NCBI GenBank assembly: GCA_023678885.1
Contig: CM042966.1
Location: 22,396,028 to 22,460,027 of the forward strand
From: Pogostemon cablin
Taxonomy: Eukaryota; Streptophyta; Magnoliopsida; Lamiales; Lamiaceae
DNA length: 64,000 bases
Direction: 5' to 3'
In this document: piece after piece, positions 34,534 to 46,128 of the stretch
How the letters are laid out: each line of letters opens with the position of its first letter
How positions within the stretch are numbered: position 1 is the first letter of the stretch
Notes under the pieces: generated by a model
Told to the model about the DNA's origin: nothing
Databases searched by the model: none
Seen by the model: the letters and a program-made list of their open reading frames with translations, nothing else
Made by a program: the position numbers and the translations under genes

Positions 34534-34931
34534 TAGAGCTGTTACATCGAACGAGTAGCTCGAAAGCTCGGCTTGACTCATTAAAGCTCAAACTCTGCTC
34601 GACTCGTGCTTACTCGAGTTCGAGCTCGTTTTATACTCGTTTCGTTTCGGCTCGTTAAAGCTCGACAGTAATAATAATAATAAATTAATAATAATAATAA
34701 TAATAAATATTATTTAATTATATTATATTAATTATTGTTAAATATAATAATAAATTATTAAAATTAGGGCTCGATAAGGCTCGGTTAGACTCAAATAACT
34801 CGACTTATTTTACTTAACTAGTCGAGCCGAGCTCGAACTCGAGCTCGAGCTCGTGATAAACTCGTTTTCTAATCGAGCCGAGCTCGAGCTCGATAACTAC
34901 TCGAGCTCGCTCGGCTCGTTTAACAGCTCCA
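34534..34931. mobile_element. hAT-type MITE (398 bp) rich in GAGCTCGAGC
   Basis: Ends TAGAGCTGTTA and TAACAGCTCCA are flanked by 8-bp near-identical targets (ATAGGAAC 34526-34533, TTAGGAAC 34932-34939). The interior has inverted GAGCTCGAGC-type blocks on both sides of an AAT microsatellite (~34668-34712). Confidence 0.8.
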
Positions 34932-35116
34932 TTAGGAACGTCTTTCTCTTGATATTTATTTCTGGTTCCAAATATTAGGATTGGGCTTCAAAACCACACA
35001 AAATCATTCTTATATATAACTACTAACTCTATAATTAATTCTTAGCATATCCTCTTCTATATATTCTTTCTCCTCATTTAATATTCTTTCTTTCTTTATC
35101 TCTATTCTTTTTTTTA

Positions 35117-35347
35117 TACTCCCCGTCCTGGCCTCACTGCGAGAGTCTTTTGCTTTTTGGCACGTGGATTAAGAAATATTATTATTTAATGTGTAGTGGG
35201 TAGTTGTATTAGTGAGAGTGTGAGTCTCATATTTTAATTGTATTAGTGGGCGTGTGTGGGTACCATGTATGTAAAAAGGAAAGTGAACTCAATGGATGAA
35301 ACGTCCAAAATGAAAAAAAGACATCTTTGAAGGAAACAAAGGGAGTA
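35117..35347. mobile_element. Stowaway-like MITE
   Basis: TA-CTCCCCGTCCTGGCCTCACTG at the left and GAAGGAAACAAAGGGAG-TA at the right, with the standard interior (GTGTAGTGGGTAGTTGTATTAGT). Confidence 0.6.
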
Positions 35348-35446
35348 TAAATAAATTAATATTGTACTTTCTTACCAATTAATTTGACATAAATCTAAAA
35401 ACTACCCAAAAAAACTCAAAATTAACAAACATATATTAATAGCACA

Positions 35447-35645
35447 TCGGATATTCTGTGCTATTTTTGTACATCATCTTCTGTGCCACACGTTATGTGA
35501 TTGACACGTAAGATGAGGAAACAAATCCAACCATTGCCCCTAACGTTTAAGGATTAGGGTATAGTTTTTCTCTCTTACGTGTCGTCAATCGAACGATGTG
35601 GCACAGGAGATGGTATACCAAATGACACAGAGAATTCGAGCCGAA
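35447..35645. mobile_element. MITE with GTACATCATCTTCTGTG termini, best copy
   Basis: TTTTTGTACATCATCTTCTGTGCCACA is mirrored by GATGTGGCACAGGAGATGGTATACCAAATGACACAG. The same family as 24535-24735. Confidence 0.65.
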
Positions 35646-35822
35646 TAGCACATTTGTAAAATTATATTCATATTGTCTTAATAAATAAAATTTTCTTGCA
35701 AGGTTTAGCTAAATAAAAATAAATTTCAAATAAAAAATGAAATTATAAAGATAAAGTTTACGGTAAAACATTATGTGCATCTTTGTGCATGGTAATATCT
35801 GTATGTGTACATTCAAAACACA

Positions 35823-36081
35823 TACTCCCTCCGTCTCATTTCAATGTTTACATATTTCTATTTTGGACGTCACATTTCAATGTTTACGTTTCTCTTTTTG
35901 ATATATAGGACCCACCTAAAACAATTAATATATCACCATGGGATCCACATTCAACACTAATACACCTACCCACTTTACATTAAATATTACAACCTTTTCA
36001 CCCACTATGTATTAAAATATTATACTCCTTAATCAACGTGCAAAAAGTAAACGTAAGCATTGAAACGGGACGGAGGGAGTA
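35823..36081. mobile_element. Stowaway MITE, complete (259 bp)
   Basis: TA-CTCCCTCCGTCTCATTTCAATG and CATTGAAACGGGACGGAGGGAG-TA form near-perfect inverted repeats. Confidence 0.82.
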
Positions 36082-36112
36082 CATTTATTAATAAATATAT
36101 TATACACTAATG

Positions 36113-36362
36113 ACTACTTCCTCTGTACCGCATTGAGGTTCACATTGTCTCGATTTAAGGTTTACATTTCTCTTTTTGTCAAGTGGGACTCGCACAAAAC
36201 TATTAATATATCTCTATAGGGCCCTCAACACTAATACAACTACACAAAACCCATAACACACATTAAAATAATATATTTCTAAATCCACTATATATTAAAT
36301 ATTATATCTCTTTATTTACGTGAAAAAAAACAAACGTAAATGTTGATGCATGAAAGAGAGAG
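36113..36362. mobile_element. Stowaway-like MITE, degraded
   Basis: The left end CTTCCTCTGTACCGCATTGAGG lies 30 bp after the previous copy; the interior matches, while the right end (GATGCATGAAAGAGAGAG) is worn. Confidence 0.5.
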
Positions 36363-36831
36363 TGAAGATTTATACCGTTTAAGAGCGAATTTTTAGCGAA
36401 TGTCTCGTTAGCTTTTTTTTCTTTCTTTTCATGAATAATTGAAAATGAAAAAGTAATATAAGGAAACATATACATTATAAAATAAAATTAATATAGATTA
36501 GATGTATTAATATAGATTGGATGTTTGGAAATTAACTATATGCATTCGAGGGAACAACCTATCAACTTAATGTTTAAAGAGAAGAAAATAAAATAAAATA
36601 CTATAAAAAAGAATAATCAAATGTACACAAATTTAATATGGAACGGTTGTACACATGACTTTGCCTAAGAAAACATAAACATATTTTACTCACCAAGGGT
36701 AGAAAGATAATGTTACTACAGAGTGTAGATCTGCACAATATTATATCATCCATGCATGACCCACAAATTTATTAATGAAGGACATCTCATTAACATGCAG
36801 TTCCCACTTCCTCAACAACCCTTTTATCATC

Positions 36832-36839
36832 TATATAAA
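36832..36839 (+). promoter_or_regulatory. TATA box of the GDSL gene
   Basis: TATATAAA lies 55 bp before the ATG, with a C/A-rich presumed leader between. The 470 bp upstream (36363-36831) contain no gene or other clear motif. Confidence 0.7.
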
Positions 36840-36893
36840 CACCCAACACAACCCTAATTCTTCACTCTAATTCTTCCACTTCACAAAACAAGA

Positions 36894-37529
36894 ATGCAAT
36901 CAATTTCCCATTTTTCCATCCAAATGACCCTTATAACCATCATTCTCCTCCTTTTAGCCTTCTCTCCATCCTCCTCCGCCTATCCCCCTTTCAAGAAAAT
37001 CTACGCCTTCGGCGACTCCTACACCGACACCGGCAACACCAGGACCTCATCCGGTCCGGCCGCCTTCAACTACGTTTCGAACCCTCCGTACGGTATCACA
37101 TTCTTTCACCACTCCACCAATAGATACTCTGACGGCCGCATAGTCATTGACTTTGTGGCCGAAGCCCTGTCCCTGGCCTTCCTACCACCCTTTCGCGACC
37201 CCATTGCCGATTGGTCGCATGGGGTCAACTTTGCAGTGGGTGGCGGGACGGCCATCCGACAGGGCTTCTATTTGAAAAATAACATAACGTTCAACATAGT
37301 GGCGCAGTCGTCGCTTCAAGCTCAGCTCGCCCGATTTGACAAGATGCTAGAAAGTAAAGGGTGTAAGGACGTGAAAACTACACCAAGAGAGTGTAAAGAA
37401 GGTCTGGATGATGCCTTGATTTGGCTTGGTGAAATTGGAAGCAACGATTACACCTGCAGCCTTGGAACCTCTCTTTCAACTAGACTCATTCAGTCTCTTG
37501 CCATAAATAGTGTCTCTGGTTTCTTACAG
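36894..37529 (+). CDS. GDSL-type esterase/lipase (At3g48460-like), exon 1
   Basis: Exon 1 encodes 212 residues and ends on a codon boundary at CAG|GTATGA. Joined to exon 2 (40357-40863), the product has 380 residues, the usual GDSL length. A hydrophobic signal peptide (about 1-29, ending SPSSSA) implies secretion. Block I is AFGDSYTDTGN with nucleophile Ser42 (GDSY in place of GDSL). Block II is VNFAVGGG with the oxyanion Gly, and block III is GEIGSNDY with the oxyanion Asn. The SNPPYGITFFHHSTNRYSDGR segment is like Arabidopsis At3g48460, as far as I recall it. These secreted SGNH hydrolases cleave ester bonds in lipids or acylated metabolites; the substrate here is unknown. The frame is open, with a good TATA box, so it looks functional. 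Confidence 0.9.
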
Positions 37530-37705
37530 GTATGAAAATGACCAATCAATGGCTACATTGGGTCCATTCCATCCTTAAAACCCTAGTTTTATGGTTGGAA
37601 CTTTATTACAAATAGAACTCACAGATTAAATTTTCTCAACGCCCTGGCAAAAGGTGAAATCTAGTGTGATGTGTGAGTGTAGACAATATTTCGGTGAAAG
37701 TTATT

Positions 37706-37980
37706 TACTCCCTCCGTTTCAAAATAGACTTCACCGTTATAGCTTCTTTAAGAAAAAATATTTTTTTATCAATTTTATTTGCTTTTAGGAATATTTTAGT
37801 GTTTTTAGATAATAAATAAAATATAAAATAATGTTATGCATAGTGTAAGAAAAGAACTATAAAATTTAAAATTAATATAACTTTTAAAATTATTGGATTT
37901 TTTTTTTCTGAAGTTAAAAATTATTATGTGATGAAAGAATTAGGAAAATTTGCCACCAATTGTTAGACGGTAGGAGTATA
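37706..37980. mobile_element. Stowaway-like MITE in the GDSL intron
   Basis: TA-CTCCCTCCGTTTCAAAATAGAC at the left; a worn right end CAATTGTTAGACGGTAGGAG-TA. Confidence 0.6.
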
Positions 37981-38436
37981 ATAATTTGGCTGACAAATAC
38001 TTGGTTAAGTGGGCCCTATTTTATTTAATTGGTCGTTAAACTCAGAGAAAATCTTGCTTGAGATAGGATCTGGTTTGTTAGATGGGGATCCATATCTTTT
38101 ACTTGGTATTGATGTAGTTACATTTTGGTACATTACCAAACATGAATGACAATTAGAATTTATATATTCTAAAAGTAAAATATTATATTTCAAATTTCAA
38201 AAATTATTTTTTAATATATATGAAAAATTATTTTTTAGTAATGAACAATGTATTACTCTTATACATAAAAAATATTAATCATTAACAGTAAAACATATAA
38301 AAAAATCTTAATATATTAAAATTTAACATGGTAATATTTTTTATTTTATTTTAGAAGAATAATAATTCACTACTCTAAAAATTAATCTTTTACATTTTAA
38401 AAAGTAACATGGTGTGAGGAGAGTACTTTATTTGTT

Positions 38437-38699
38437 ACTACTTTTGTCCCATCATAACATTTATTTATTTTCATTTTGGATGTCTCATTATAAGATTTAC
38501 CTTTTCTTTAATTATAATAGATGTGATTCACACGAAACAATTATTATTTTTTTATGAACTCACACACGATACTAATACAACTATCAATTAAACATTAAAA
38601 TATTACATATTTTACTTTAATGCACATTAAAATACTATATTAATTATTCTCGTAAAAAAACAAATGTAAACCTTCCGCGGCAAGACAGGGGGAGTAGTT
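38437..38699. mobile_element. Stowaway-like MITE in the GDSL intron, degraded
   Basis: TA-CTACTTTTGTCCCATCATAAC at the left, CGCGGCAAGACAGGGGGAG-TA at the right; the interior has ACACGATACTAATACAACTATC. Confidence 0.55.
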
Positions 38700-39168
38700 A
38701 TGTGCTCCAAATTTTGGAATGTATAATTATTTTCTCATTGTAGAGCAAAGTAGCATCATTATAAACCATCAAATAGTATCTCACCATACCTTTTTTACAA
38801 ACTAATATTCCCTCCTAGTATATATTTTGCAATTTAGGTTTTAGATTTTTTATCTACAAGTGGAAATCATACAAATAATTAAGGCTAATATTACTATACA
38901 CCTGAGTGCACTTCAAGATACGGTGTACCCACTTTAAATAATGTATACAAATATGAATAAAAATATATACAATTATGAACAAAAATGTATACACTTTATT
39001 AGTGATTTTTTTGTTAGTTTTTTAACGAAAATTTGAGTGTAAAAAATTATACTACAATTATTAAAAAACATGTATACACTATTGAATAAAAATTTACTCG
39101 TTAGTTTGCTCCATTACCATTTACACTATAACACTCAATACAAACTACTTTTCAATACACTTTGTTAT

Positions 39169-39374
39169 ACTCCCTCCATCCTGTGTTAACATTAACGTTT
39201 GTTTTTTGCACATATAATATTTTAATATATAATGAGGTGAGAAAAATAATATTTAATGTAAAAAGGTTGTTGTATTAGTGTTGTGTGGGCCCTACATAGA
39301 ATAATTAATTATTTTGTGTGGGTCTAATTTGAAAATGAAAAATGTAAATCTTAACGCGGGACGGAGAGAATATT
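39169..39374. mobile_element. Stowaway-like MITE in the GDSL intron
   Basis: TA-CTCCCTCCATCCTGTGTTAAC and CTTAACGCGGGACGGAGAGAA-TA, a fairly complete pair of ends. Confidence 0.7.
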
Positions 39375-39776
39375 AAACAAACAAAATATAAAAATAAAAA
39401 TATAAAAAAAAATCACTAGATCTCACATCGTAAACTCCAAATACACGTTAACTTAACTATATATTTTATTTATAAAAGAGAAATTATACTAGTAGTAGTA
39501 GGTACCTTCCCTAACTCGATATAGTTATGTAACAAAATAAAATTTCTTAAATTATGTGGTAGAGAATATACGAAGGGTTGATTTCTTAAATTTTCTAAAG
39601 TTGCTGGATCTAGGCATGCGCTCGGATCATACAAGTTTTATCCATATACAGTATGAAATATATTTGGGAAGAGATAACGTTTAATTTGAATTACACTAGT
39701 TACATGAAATTAAACTAATAAAAATAAAAATAAAATAAAATTTATATTTAGAAAATAAAAAAATAATATTAAAATA

Positions 39777-40036
39777 ATCTCTCCGTCCCATCCTAATGGT
39801 TACATATTTCCATTCTGGGCGTCTCATTCTAATGGTTACATTTATCTTTTTAGTATATGAGACCCATATAAATTAATTGTTTCTCTCTCCATAGACCCAC
39901 GCACCCCACTAATACACCTACCCACTTTACATTAAATTATTATTTTTCTCACATCAATACACATTAAAATACTATATTCATTAATCCCTGTGTAAAAAGT
40001 AAACGTAACCATAAGGACGGGATGTAGAGGGAGTAG
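39777..40036. mobile_element. Stowaway-like MITE in the GDSL intron
   Basis: ATCTCTCCGTCCCATCCTAATGG at the left and CCATAAGGACGGGATGTAGAGGGAG-TA at the right. Confidence 0.65.
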
Positions 40037-40356
40037 CAAATTACAGGCATTTAGTAACCGTAAAGTCTCATTCATCTTGCATTGGAGATAAACCATAAAA
40101 AGTGAATGACATAGGTTATAATCCAACTAAGCATTCCCCAAATGTGAAAGAGACCCAACCATACGAGAAATTTAATTATATCCCTAATCTTATCAAACTT
40201 GCCCACAATTCAACCCAGCAATTACTACCAAGCTGACATGAAATCTACTGTTTCAGCTATAAATCTCCCGTGCAATTATTAAAATTTCTTTTGTCGTCTT
40301 CTTGATATATATAATATATTATCTGAATTAATTAATTAATTAATTACCCATGACAG

Positions 40357-40863
40357 GCATTAATGAGCAAGGGAGCAAAATACATAGTAGTCCAGGGCCT
40401 TCCAGCAAACGGTTGCTTGCCATACTCCTTCTCACTCGCGTCTCCGGACGACAGAGACGCGATGGGGTGCGTGGCCAGCTTGAACGAGGTCGCGTCGAGT
40501 CACAACACGGCCCTTCGTGCACGACTGGCCACGCTCCGTAGACTGAACCCTCAATCCGTAATAATCTATGCAGATTACTACAACTCCCACCTCGATATGT
40601 TGAAGAACGGGAGGGTGTACGGGTTCACGGAGCAGTACCGGGTGTGCTGTGGGTACGGCGGCGGCGCGTACAACTTCGACGTGTTCAATGTCTGCGGCAC
40701 CGCCGCCACCACGGCCTGCGCAAACCCTAGTGAGTACGTGAACTGGGATGGAGCCCACTTCACGGAAAAGTCCAATAAGGTGCTGACACGTTCGTTCATC
40801 AATGGCACTTATTGCACCCCTTCCTTCCATTATTTGCTCAACAAGAAAATCCAGTCTGGATGA
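40357..40863 (+). CDS. GDSL-type esterase/lipase (At3g48460-like), exon 2
   Basis: Exon 2 begins right after CCATGACAG and encodes 168 residues to TGA 40861-40863. It carries the family blocks KGAKYIVVQGLPANGCLP, DDRDAMGCVASLNEVASSHN and VIIYADYYNSHLDML. The cysteine-bearing CCGYGGGAYNF and block V, WDGAHFTEKSN, whose Asp and His complete the SGNH catalytic set, follow. The exon is GC-rich against the AT-rich surroundings, typical for coding DNA here. Starting at the in-frame ATG 40363 would lose the N-terminal catalytic Ser, so splicing to exon 1 is the better model. No canonical AATAAA follows closely. Confidence 0.9.
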   Translation, partial: ALMSKGAKYIVVQGLPANGCLPYSFSLASPDDRDAMGCVASLNEVASSHNTALRARLATLRRLNPQSVIIYADYYNSHLDMLKNGRVYGFTEQYRVCCGYGGGAYNFDVFNVCGTAATTACANPSEYVNWDGAHFTEKSNKVLTRSFINGTYCTPSFHYLLNKKIQSG

Positions 40864-41566
40864 ATTTAAATATGTACACCTACTGTGTTTGTGTTTCATG
40901 TTATTCGAGATTTGGTTTCATGTGTTGAAAACTTAACTAGTTTAAGTCTCTTATTGTGGTGCACAAATGGGAGAGTTTAATTCAGTTCAGGTTCAATTAT
41001 GTCAGTTGATTGTTAAGGATCAATTCTTGGTTACCCATGCATGATTTTAGAGTTTGTTGTGAAATGCGATCACTCCTCAATTAGGATTGAAATGATAAAT
41101 TTGGGATGAATTATAAGGAACAAAGTGATATATCATTAACTATACAGGGAAAAAGATATGTGGAATGATTTTTTTGGAATGGATAAGAAAAGTGATATAA
41201 AGTGATAATGATGCCAAATATTTCATGAATAATCTATATATGCATGATATAAACAAAAATTGATAATATTTAAAAGAAAAGTAATAATATCTTAATAAAA
41301 AGTGATACTTAATTAGGAAAAAATTAAATGGTCTTACCGTGAGACGATCAGATATAAATCTAACCCTGAGAATTAAGATTGAACTGTAAAAATGACGAAC
41401 ACTTGCGTGAGACTATATCATGAAAGGAATTTTGTAAGATAAATAAAAATGAAAACATTTTAACAAAAAATTATATCTGATTGATAAAAGTGATGACCGT
41501 TCAGTGAATTATTTCATGAACAAATGGAGTACAAATGAAAAGTGACGGAGTACTATAATACTCTTA
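40864..41566. other. 3' flank of the GDSL gene, no gene; AAAAGTGATAA repeat
   Basis: The first ~250 bp are T-rich 3' UTR and flank. From ~41100 to 41545 the sequence resembles 8586-9010 (AAAAGTGATAA units, TATTTCATGAATAAT, CTTGCGTGAGAC) and looks like a degraded MITE. Confidence 0.45.
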
Positions 41567-41631
41567 CCGTCCGACAGATAGATACACATTTGTTTTTTCT
41601 ATGTGGATTAAGAAATAATATTGTTGATGCA
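41560..41631. mobile_element. Stowaway-like MITE cut by a following insertion
   Basis: CTCTTACCGTCCGACAGATAG... with typical interior wording (TGTTTTTTCTATGTGGATTAAGAAATAAT) stops at 41631, where the TGTTGATG element starts. Confidence 0.5.
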
Positions 41632-42518
41632 TGTTCTTAGCTCGTTAATTTGTGCTTAGGAGATGAAGATACTTAATAACAAAACCAAGAACGAACATAA
41701 TCAAACATAATAAAACTATAAACAAATGGATTAATATCAATAAAAGACTCAATTCCCACCAATGAACTCAACCGATTTTATTACTCTCCCTTAGAACAAC
41801 ACTCATAAAACTATCCTATCTTATAAGTGTAATGTCTAAAGTGAGCATCAGTAACCTTCCTCTCTCATGTAAGAGAGGCTATTTATACTATCTAAAACCC
41901 TAATCCTGAGCCAATCGCCTTGCGCCACTTGGATGGAGACAAGCCGCCATTAATGAAGCTGTCTGGTACGCCTACCAGCCTGAGGAGAAGTCAGGGTGCC
42001 ACGGGCTGCTTTTGCAGGGTTTCCTAGAGCGCCTCTGTCCTTTACTGGCTTCCCATTGGTAGTTAGGGTAGGATGCGCCAGTCAGTTGCCTTCTTCTACT
42101 TAGGATTGCTGTCCAAGACATCTCTTCTTCCCGTTAGCCTTGTCTTCTAGCCTGTTGCACTTGTCAGTCTTCATAATGGTGCTTGTGCTCTGTCCCTCCG
42201 CTCTTATTACTCGTCTGATTCTCGGACAGGTTGACTTCCGACGTTGTGATGCTCGTCTGATCCCTCGGGCAGGGAAGAGATGCCGTCGAGATTCCCCGCC
42301 AAGGGTGTTTCATGCTTCGGCCCCTTTAATGGGTTCCTTGTTTGTTCTTTCCTTGACTGGGCCTTTGGGCTGTGGTGGTCTCCTTGGACTGCCTTGGCCG
42401 TCCCTTCAATACCTATCTTCGGTTTGGGCTGCTAGAGGGTTGGGCCTCCTTCTTCAAGTATTTTAAAAGTTATTGGGCTTTGGGCCTACTAAGCATGGGG
42501 GATATACTACCCATAACA
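41632..42518 (+). repeat. Probable LTR (887 bp) of a non-autonomous gypsy-type element
   Basis: The block starts TGTTGATGCATG, exactly where a MITE is interrupted, and ends CCCATAACA, giving TGTT...AACA termini. It is followed by the transposon ORF cassette below. No second copy was found in the window and no primer site is convincing (TTAGCCTCTCGAGCC follows), so the assignment is tentative. Confidence 0.4.
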
Positions 42519-43021
42519 TTAGCCTCTCGAGCCTGAATAATATCATGATTTGAGTTTGTTCAGGGTCGAATCGTACTTCACGGGTTATATCCCTCATGCT
42601 TCGGTACCTGTGATACTAGGATTTTTTCATCTTAGTTCCTTATCGTTTCCACTAGCTATCTTTGTTTCGATAAGTTCCTAGATTATCAGGTTCTTCGAGA
42701 CGTCTTTGAGATATTTTTGTTCAGGTGGGGGGTACTTCGGGCATTTGGTTGTAACTGTCTATTCAAAATTTGAAATTTGAACATTTTTTGTCAGTTTCCC
42801 ATTCCCCTCTCCCTCTTTTTTCTTATTTTAATCCTGTAGGCGGTTGGAATTCCTTTTATTTGGTGTGCTCATCTTCTTCCTCCAGGTATTATTCTCCTTC
42901 TCTCTTTTCCTTTGTTTCCCTGACTCTCTCACTTCGCGTCTCTGAGTTTTCCGCCGCCATCGCTTAGGTTTTCTTCCCTTCTCTCTCCGCATTCTATCCC
43001 CTTCATTACAATTTCCACGGT

Positions 43022-44084
43022 ATGGCTTGCGAGGGTTCCTCTTCTCCTCTTAGATCCCCTATATCCCTTTCCCGTTCGACCGATTCTTCGCTCGGTAGTT
43101 CAGGGTCCTCATCTTCACTTTCAGAGGAGTGTTCGGGTCCTCCATCTCCTTCCCGACTCGCTTTTAATCAGAGGGTTGCCAATTTTATTTCTACTTTTAT
43201 GTTAGAGTACAACTCTCAGATTGCTGACGCCGGTCCCGGGTTGTTAGCCCATCTTGGAGAACTTCCGCGGTGGGACAAGGACGTCTCATTTTCCACTGCT
43301 GAGGTCTCCTCGACCCTTGATGGTTCTTGGTTAAGAAAGCACCGTCATTGCTCTCAGCAAATTTTAGTGTGGGAAAGGTATCGATTTCTATCTTCCTTCT
43401 CCCGATGTTTGCATGTGTTATGCTCCGCCGAATGCTGTTGCAGCCTACAAGTTGCAACTTGAGCTCGGCCTTAGGTTTCCTCTTCATCCTTGCATTAGGG
43501 ATATTTTCGAGTTTTGGAGTATAGCCCCTGCTCAATTGGCTCCCAATGGCTGGCCGACTTTGATAGGGTTTTTGGTCCTTTTCCGCAAGAAAAAGTATTC
43601 CTTCTTGACTACCACTGAAATTAACTTCCTGTATAGTCTTACCACGAATAATAGGACGAAAGGGTATTATTATTTATTACCTCTTCATGCCAACACTGTT
43701 GATTTTTTGCCCAGTTCTGTTAAGGGATGGAAGAATCCGTGGTTTTGGGTTCACGAGACGTGGAGGGAAACTTCTATCTATGACCTCGGGGACCCTCGAA
43801 ATCCCACGGTGCTCCCTAGAAGTTCCTTCTTCAACCCTGTTCTCAGTGCGTGTATGTTTCTTTCGGCTCCCTTCTATGTTATTTGGGATATTATAATATT
43901 TCTTTCTTTTACTTTATGCAGTAAGCGACTCGTGTGCTCTCGAGACATTGCTGGTAGGGTTACAGGACGTCTTCCGTCGTATTTGCAAACTCTCCAACAA
44001 AAAGTGCCATTACCAACGTGTTCTCAGAGGGAAGAATCTTTTCCAAGCCGGCTTTACTACCTCAGTTATAGCTATGCCAGGTGA
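43022..44084 (+). pseudogene. Gypsy-type putative transposase (PF04195-like), copy A
   Basis: An N-terminal Ser/Pro-rich segment (43022-43160) precedes a domain split over two frames. Typical wording is LGLRFPLHPCIRDIFEFWSI, then SPAQL-like APAQLAPNGWPTLIGFLVLF and YYYLLPLHANTVDF...KGWKNPWFWV. This resembles the Pfam family called putative gypsy type transposon, common in plant Tat/Ogre-like and non-autonomous elements; its biochemical role is not established. A frameshift lies near 43400, and coding is interrupted after ~43840, perhaps by an intron. Confidence 0.6.
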
Positions 44085-44204
44085 TTTATTGTCGTTACTT
44101 CCTCGTCTACGGCTCTCGTTTCATAGTTCTCCTTTTTATATAGTTCTTCCTTTCACACTAACCTTTCTTCAATTCTGTTATGTCCAGGGGATGGGAAACA
44201 TCTC

Positions 44205-44738
44205 ATGTCCGATATTGCTCGTATTGCTACTCTTCCATCTGCCCGTCAGTGGGCCGCGCTCATCAAGGGCAAAAAGAACGTCTCCAAAACTTCTTCCCAG
44301 AAGCTTTCTGGAGCCCCTCTTGTAGTGCAGCCCTTTGCGTCTCTTAGGATTGAAGAACATTCTAATCCTGTTTCCTTGAGATTGGATGCCGACCTCGTGG
44401 GGGGGTCGGCTTTGGGTCCTAGAGAGAAGGTCTCTAAAAAAGCCCCTCGAGCCTCGAAGTCCAAAAAAGAGGGGCCCGAGGCAGTTGTTGCCAAGTCCGT
44501 TGTCTCGAAACGGAAGTATAAGTTGATGGATGAGGGTTCTGAGGAAGATATTCATGATAGCACTGCTCTCATCATACGTCCTTCGAAGAAGGTCAGAGAC
44601 GATGATGTTAATATTGCTACCGGTGGCTCCTCCGCTGCGCCTGGTACTGCCCCTCAGGAGACCGTCGAAGTTTGTGACATCAGTTTTTCTCCCTCTCCTG
44701 AAGCCTTTGCCCGGTCTTCTTTTGTCACTTTCGATTAA
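44205..44738 (+). pseudogene. Copy A: basic/acidic low-complexity segment
   Basis: An open frame of 177 residues has a Lys/Ser-rich stretch (KKAPRASKSKKEGPEAVV), an acidic patch (DEGSEEDIHDS) and a Ser/Pro-rich end. No domain is recognised. It follows the PF04195-like part in the same direction and is probably the middle of the same protein. Confidence 0.45.
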
Positions 44739-44939
44739 CTAGGTGGCTCTACTCCGTCCAACCTTCAATAGACCCCTGGTGGTACTTCCAGTGACCCGAC
44801 CTCTCATTGTTCTCCTTCCGAAATTTGGCGATATTATCGGGAGAAGACCCCATTTGCGTTTTGGTCACATGGCGGATCTTCTATTGAATGTGCCTCTTCT
44901 ACTCTGCCTTAGTCAGATGATGATACTCCATTTCTTCCA

Positions 44940-46128
44940 ATAGATCCGATAGCCGACCAGGAGCTCTTACAAAAGTAAGGCCACTTGGATGAGGCTGGGA
45001 AAAGCTTCCTCTAAACTCAAGAGCTTCTTTTTGATTTTGACGCTCCGGCGTGTTTGGCTCGTGCTGCCACCTTTTCTTTAAAGGTTGTAACCGAGAGCTC
45101 CTCGGCCATGTGGAGAATATGTCTGCCAAGGATTCTCTCCACTGCATCTCCAGCTACATAAGTCGACAAGTACTTCACGCCGTTAATGCTTTACACTGTA
45201 TTTTGGAGTTGGAACGGCGTGACTCCCATTTGTAAGATGAGGTTGCCTCTCTCCTTCAAAAGGCCAGGGATTGTGAGAAAAAGGCATCCGAAGTGAGCAC
45301 TGCCGAGGCTCTGATTAGAGGTAAGTTGAGGATCGAGCAGGACTAGAAGGCTGAGCTTCAAGAGAATTTTGAGACCCTTCGTGCTCGGTATGATAGTCTG
45401 TTGGCTAACTCCGAAGAAGAGAGGAGTACTTTGGAGCTTCAAAATAAGGTACTTTCGGACAAGGTTGCAGCTTTAGAGGTGAAACATCAGGAGGAGATCA
45501 CAACAAAATAAAACTAGTTTCGAGCCCGAGTTGTCTCAAGTCCAGACTAATCTTCATGCCTTTCAGACGTCTTTCGAACAAGAGCTTGAAAAAGTACGGC
45601 AGGAAAAGGAAACATCAGAGGCTTCGTATGCTTAGAAGATTAAGGCTGCTGAGGATGTTGTGGCCGAGGTTCTGAGGGAACGTGATGTTGCCTTGGCCGA
45701 AGTAGATCGAGTGAAGGATGAGTTCCTCTTCTGAGGAGCACGGATCTGATGAGGAGTTTGCAGATGGTGTTTTTGATCTTGCCGCGGTTGATTCTAGGGC
45801 TGAGGATCCACTTGCCGAATTTCCCACCAAATCCGTAGGGGTACCTATCTGGGAGGTATCCATTGAGGCTGAACTTCCTGAATCCGATGATGCACGCGCT
45901 TCCAGTCAAGTTGTTACCGCTGAGGTCTCCGAATCTCTGCCTTCCGAGGCTGCTACGGTTCCTCCAATTCCTTCGATCCCAGAAGCTGATCTCGCTTCGG
46001 GTAGCATAGGGAAAGTTGATATGACCTCCGAGGTTCCTTTATGTATCCCTGAAGATGTGCCGCCTAGAGGTGGGGAGCCACAGTTTACAGACGCGACTGA
46101 TTCTAAAACCCTCCTAGCTAATACATGA
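44940..46128 (+). pseudogene. Copy A: coiled-coil segment and acidic tail
   Basis: Coiled-coil-type wording (ELSQVQTNLHAFQTSFEQEL, KAAEDVVAEVLREREVALAE-like) runs through several frames and stops between ~45000 and 45720. An open acidic frame follows (45718-46128) that begins SSSSEEHGSDEEFADGVFD and ends at TGA 46126. This matches the layout of copy B. Confidence 0.5.

Larger units (their letters stand above)
37530..40356 (+). other. Single 2.8-kb intron of the GDSL gene, loaded with MITEs
   Basis: The intron runs from GTATGA to CCATGACAG. It separates ...GFLQ from ALMSKGAKY, which reads as a continuous family motif. At least four Stowaway-like insertions lie in it, making up a good part of its length. 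The remainder is AT-rich without genes. Confidence 0.8.

Noticed and set aside
40340..40899. Several minus-strand frames opposite the GDSL exon 2
   Set aside because: They are by-products of a GC-rich coding exon; the plus strand carries the full set of family motifs.
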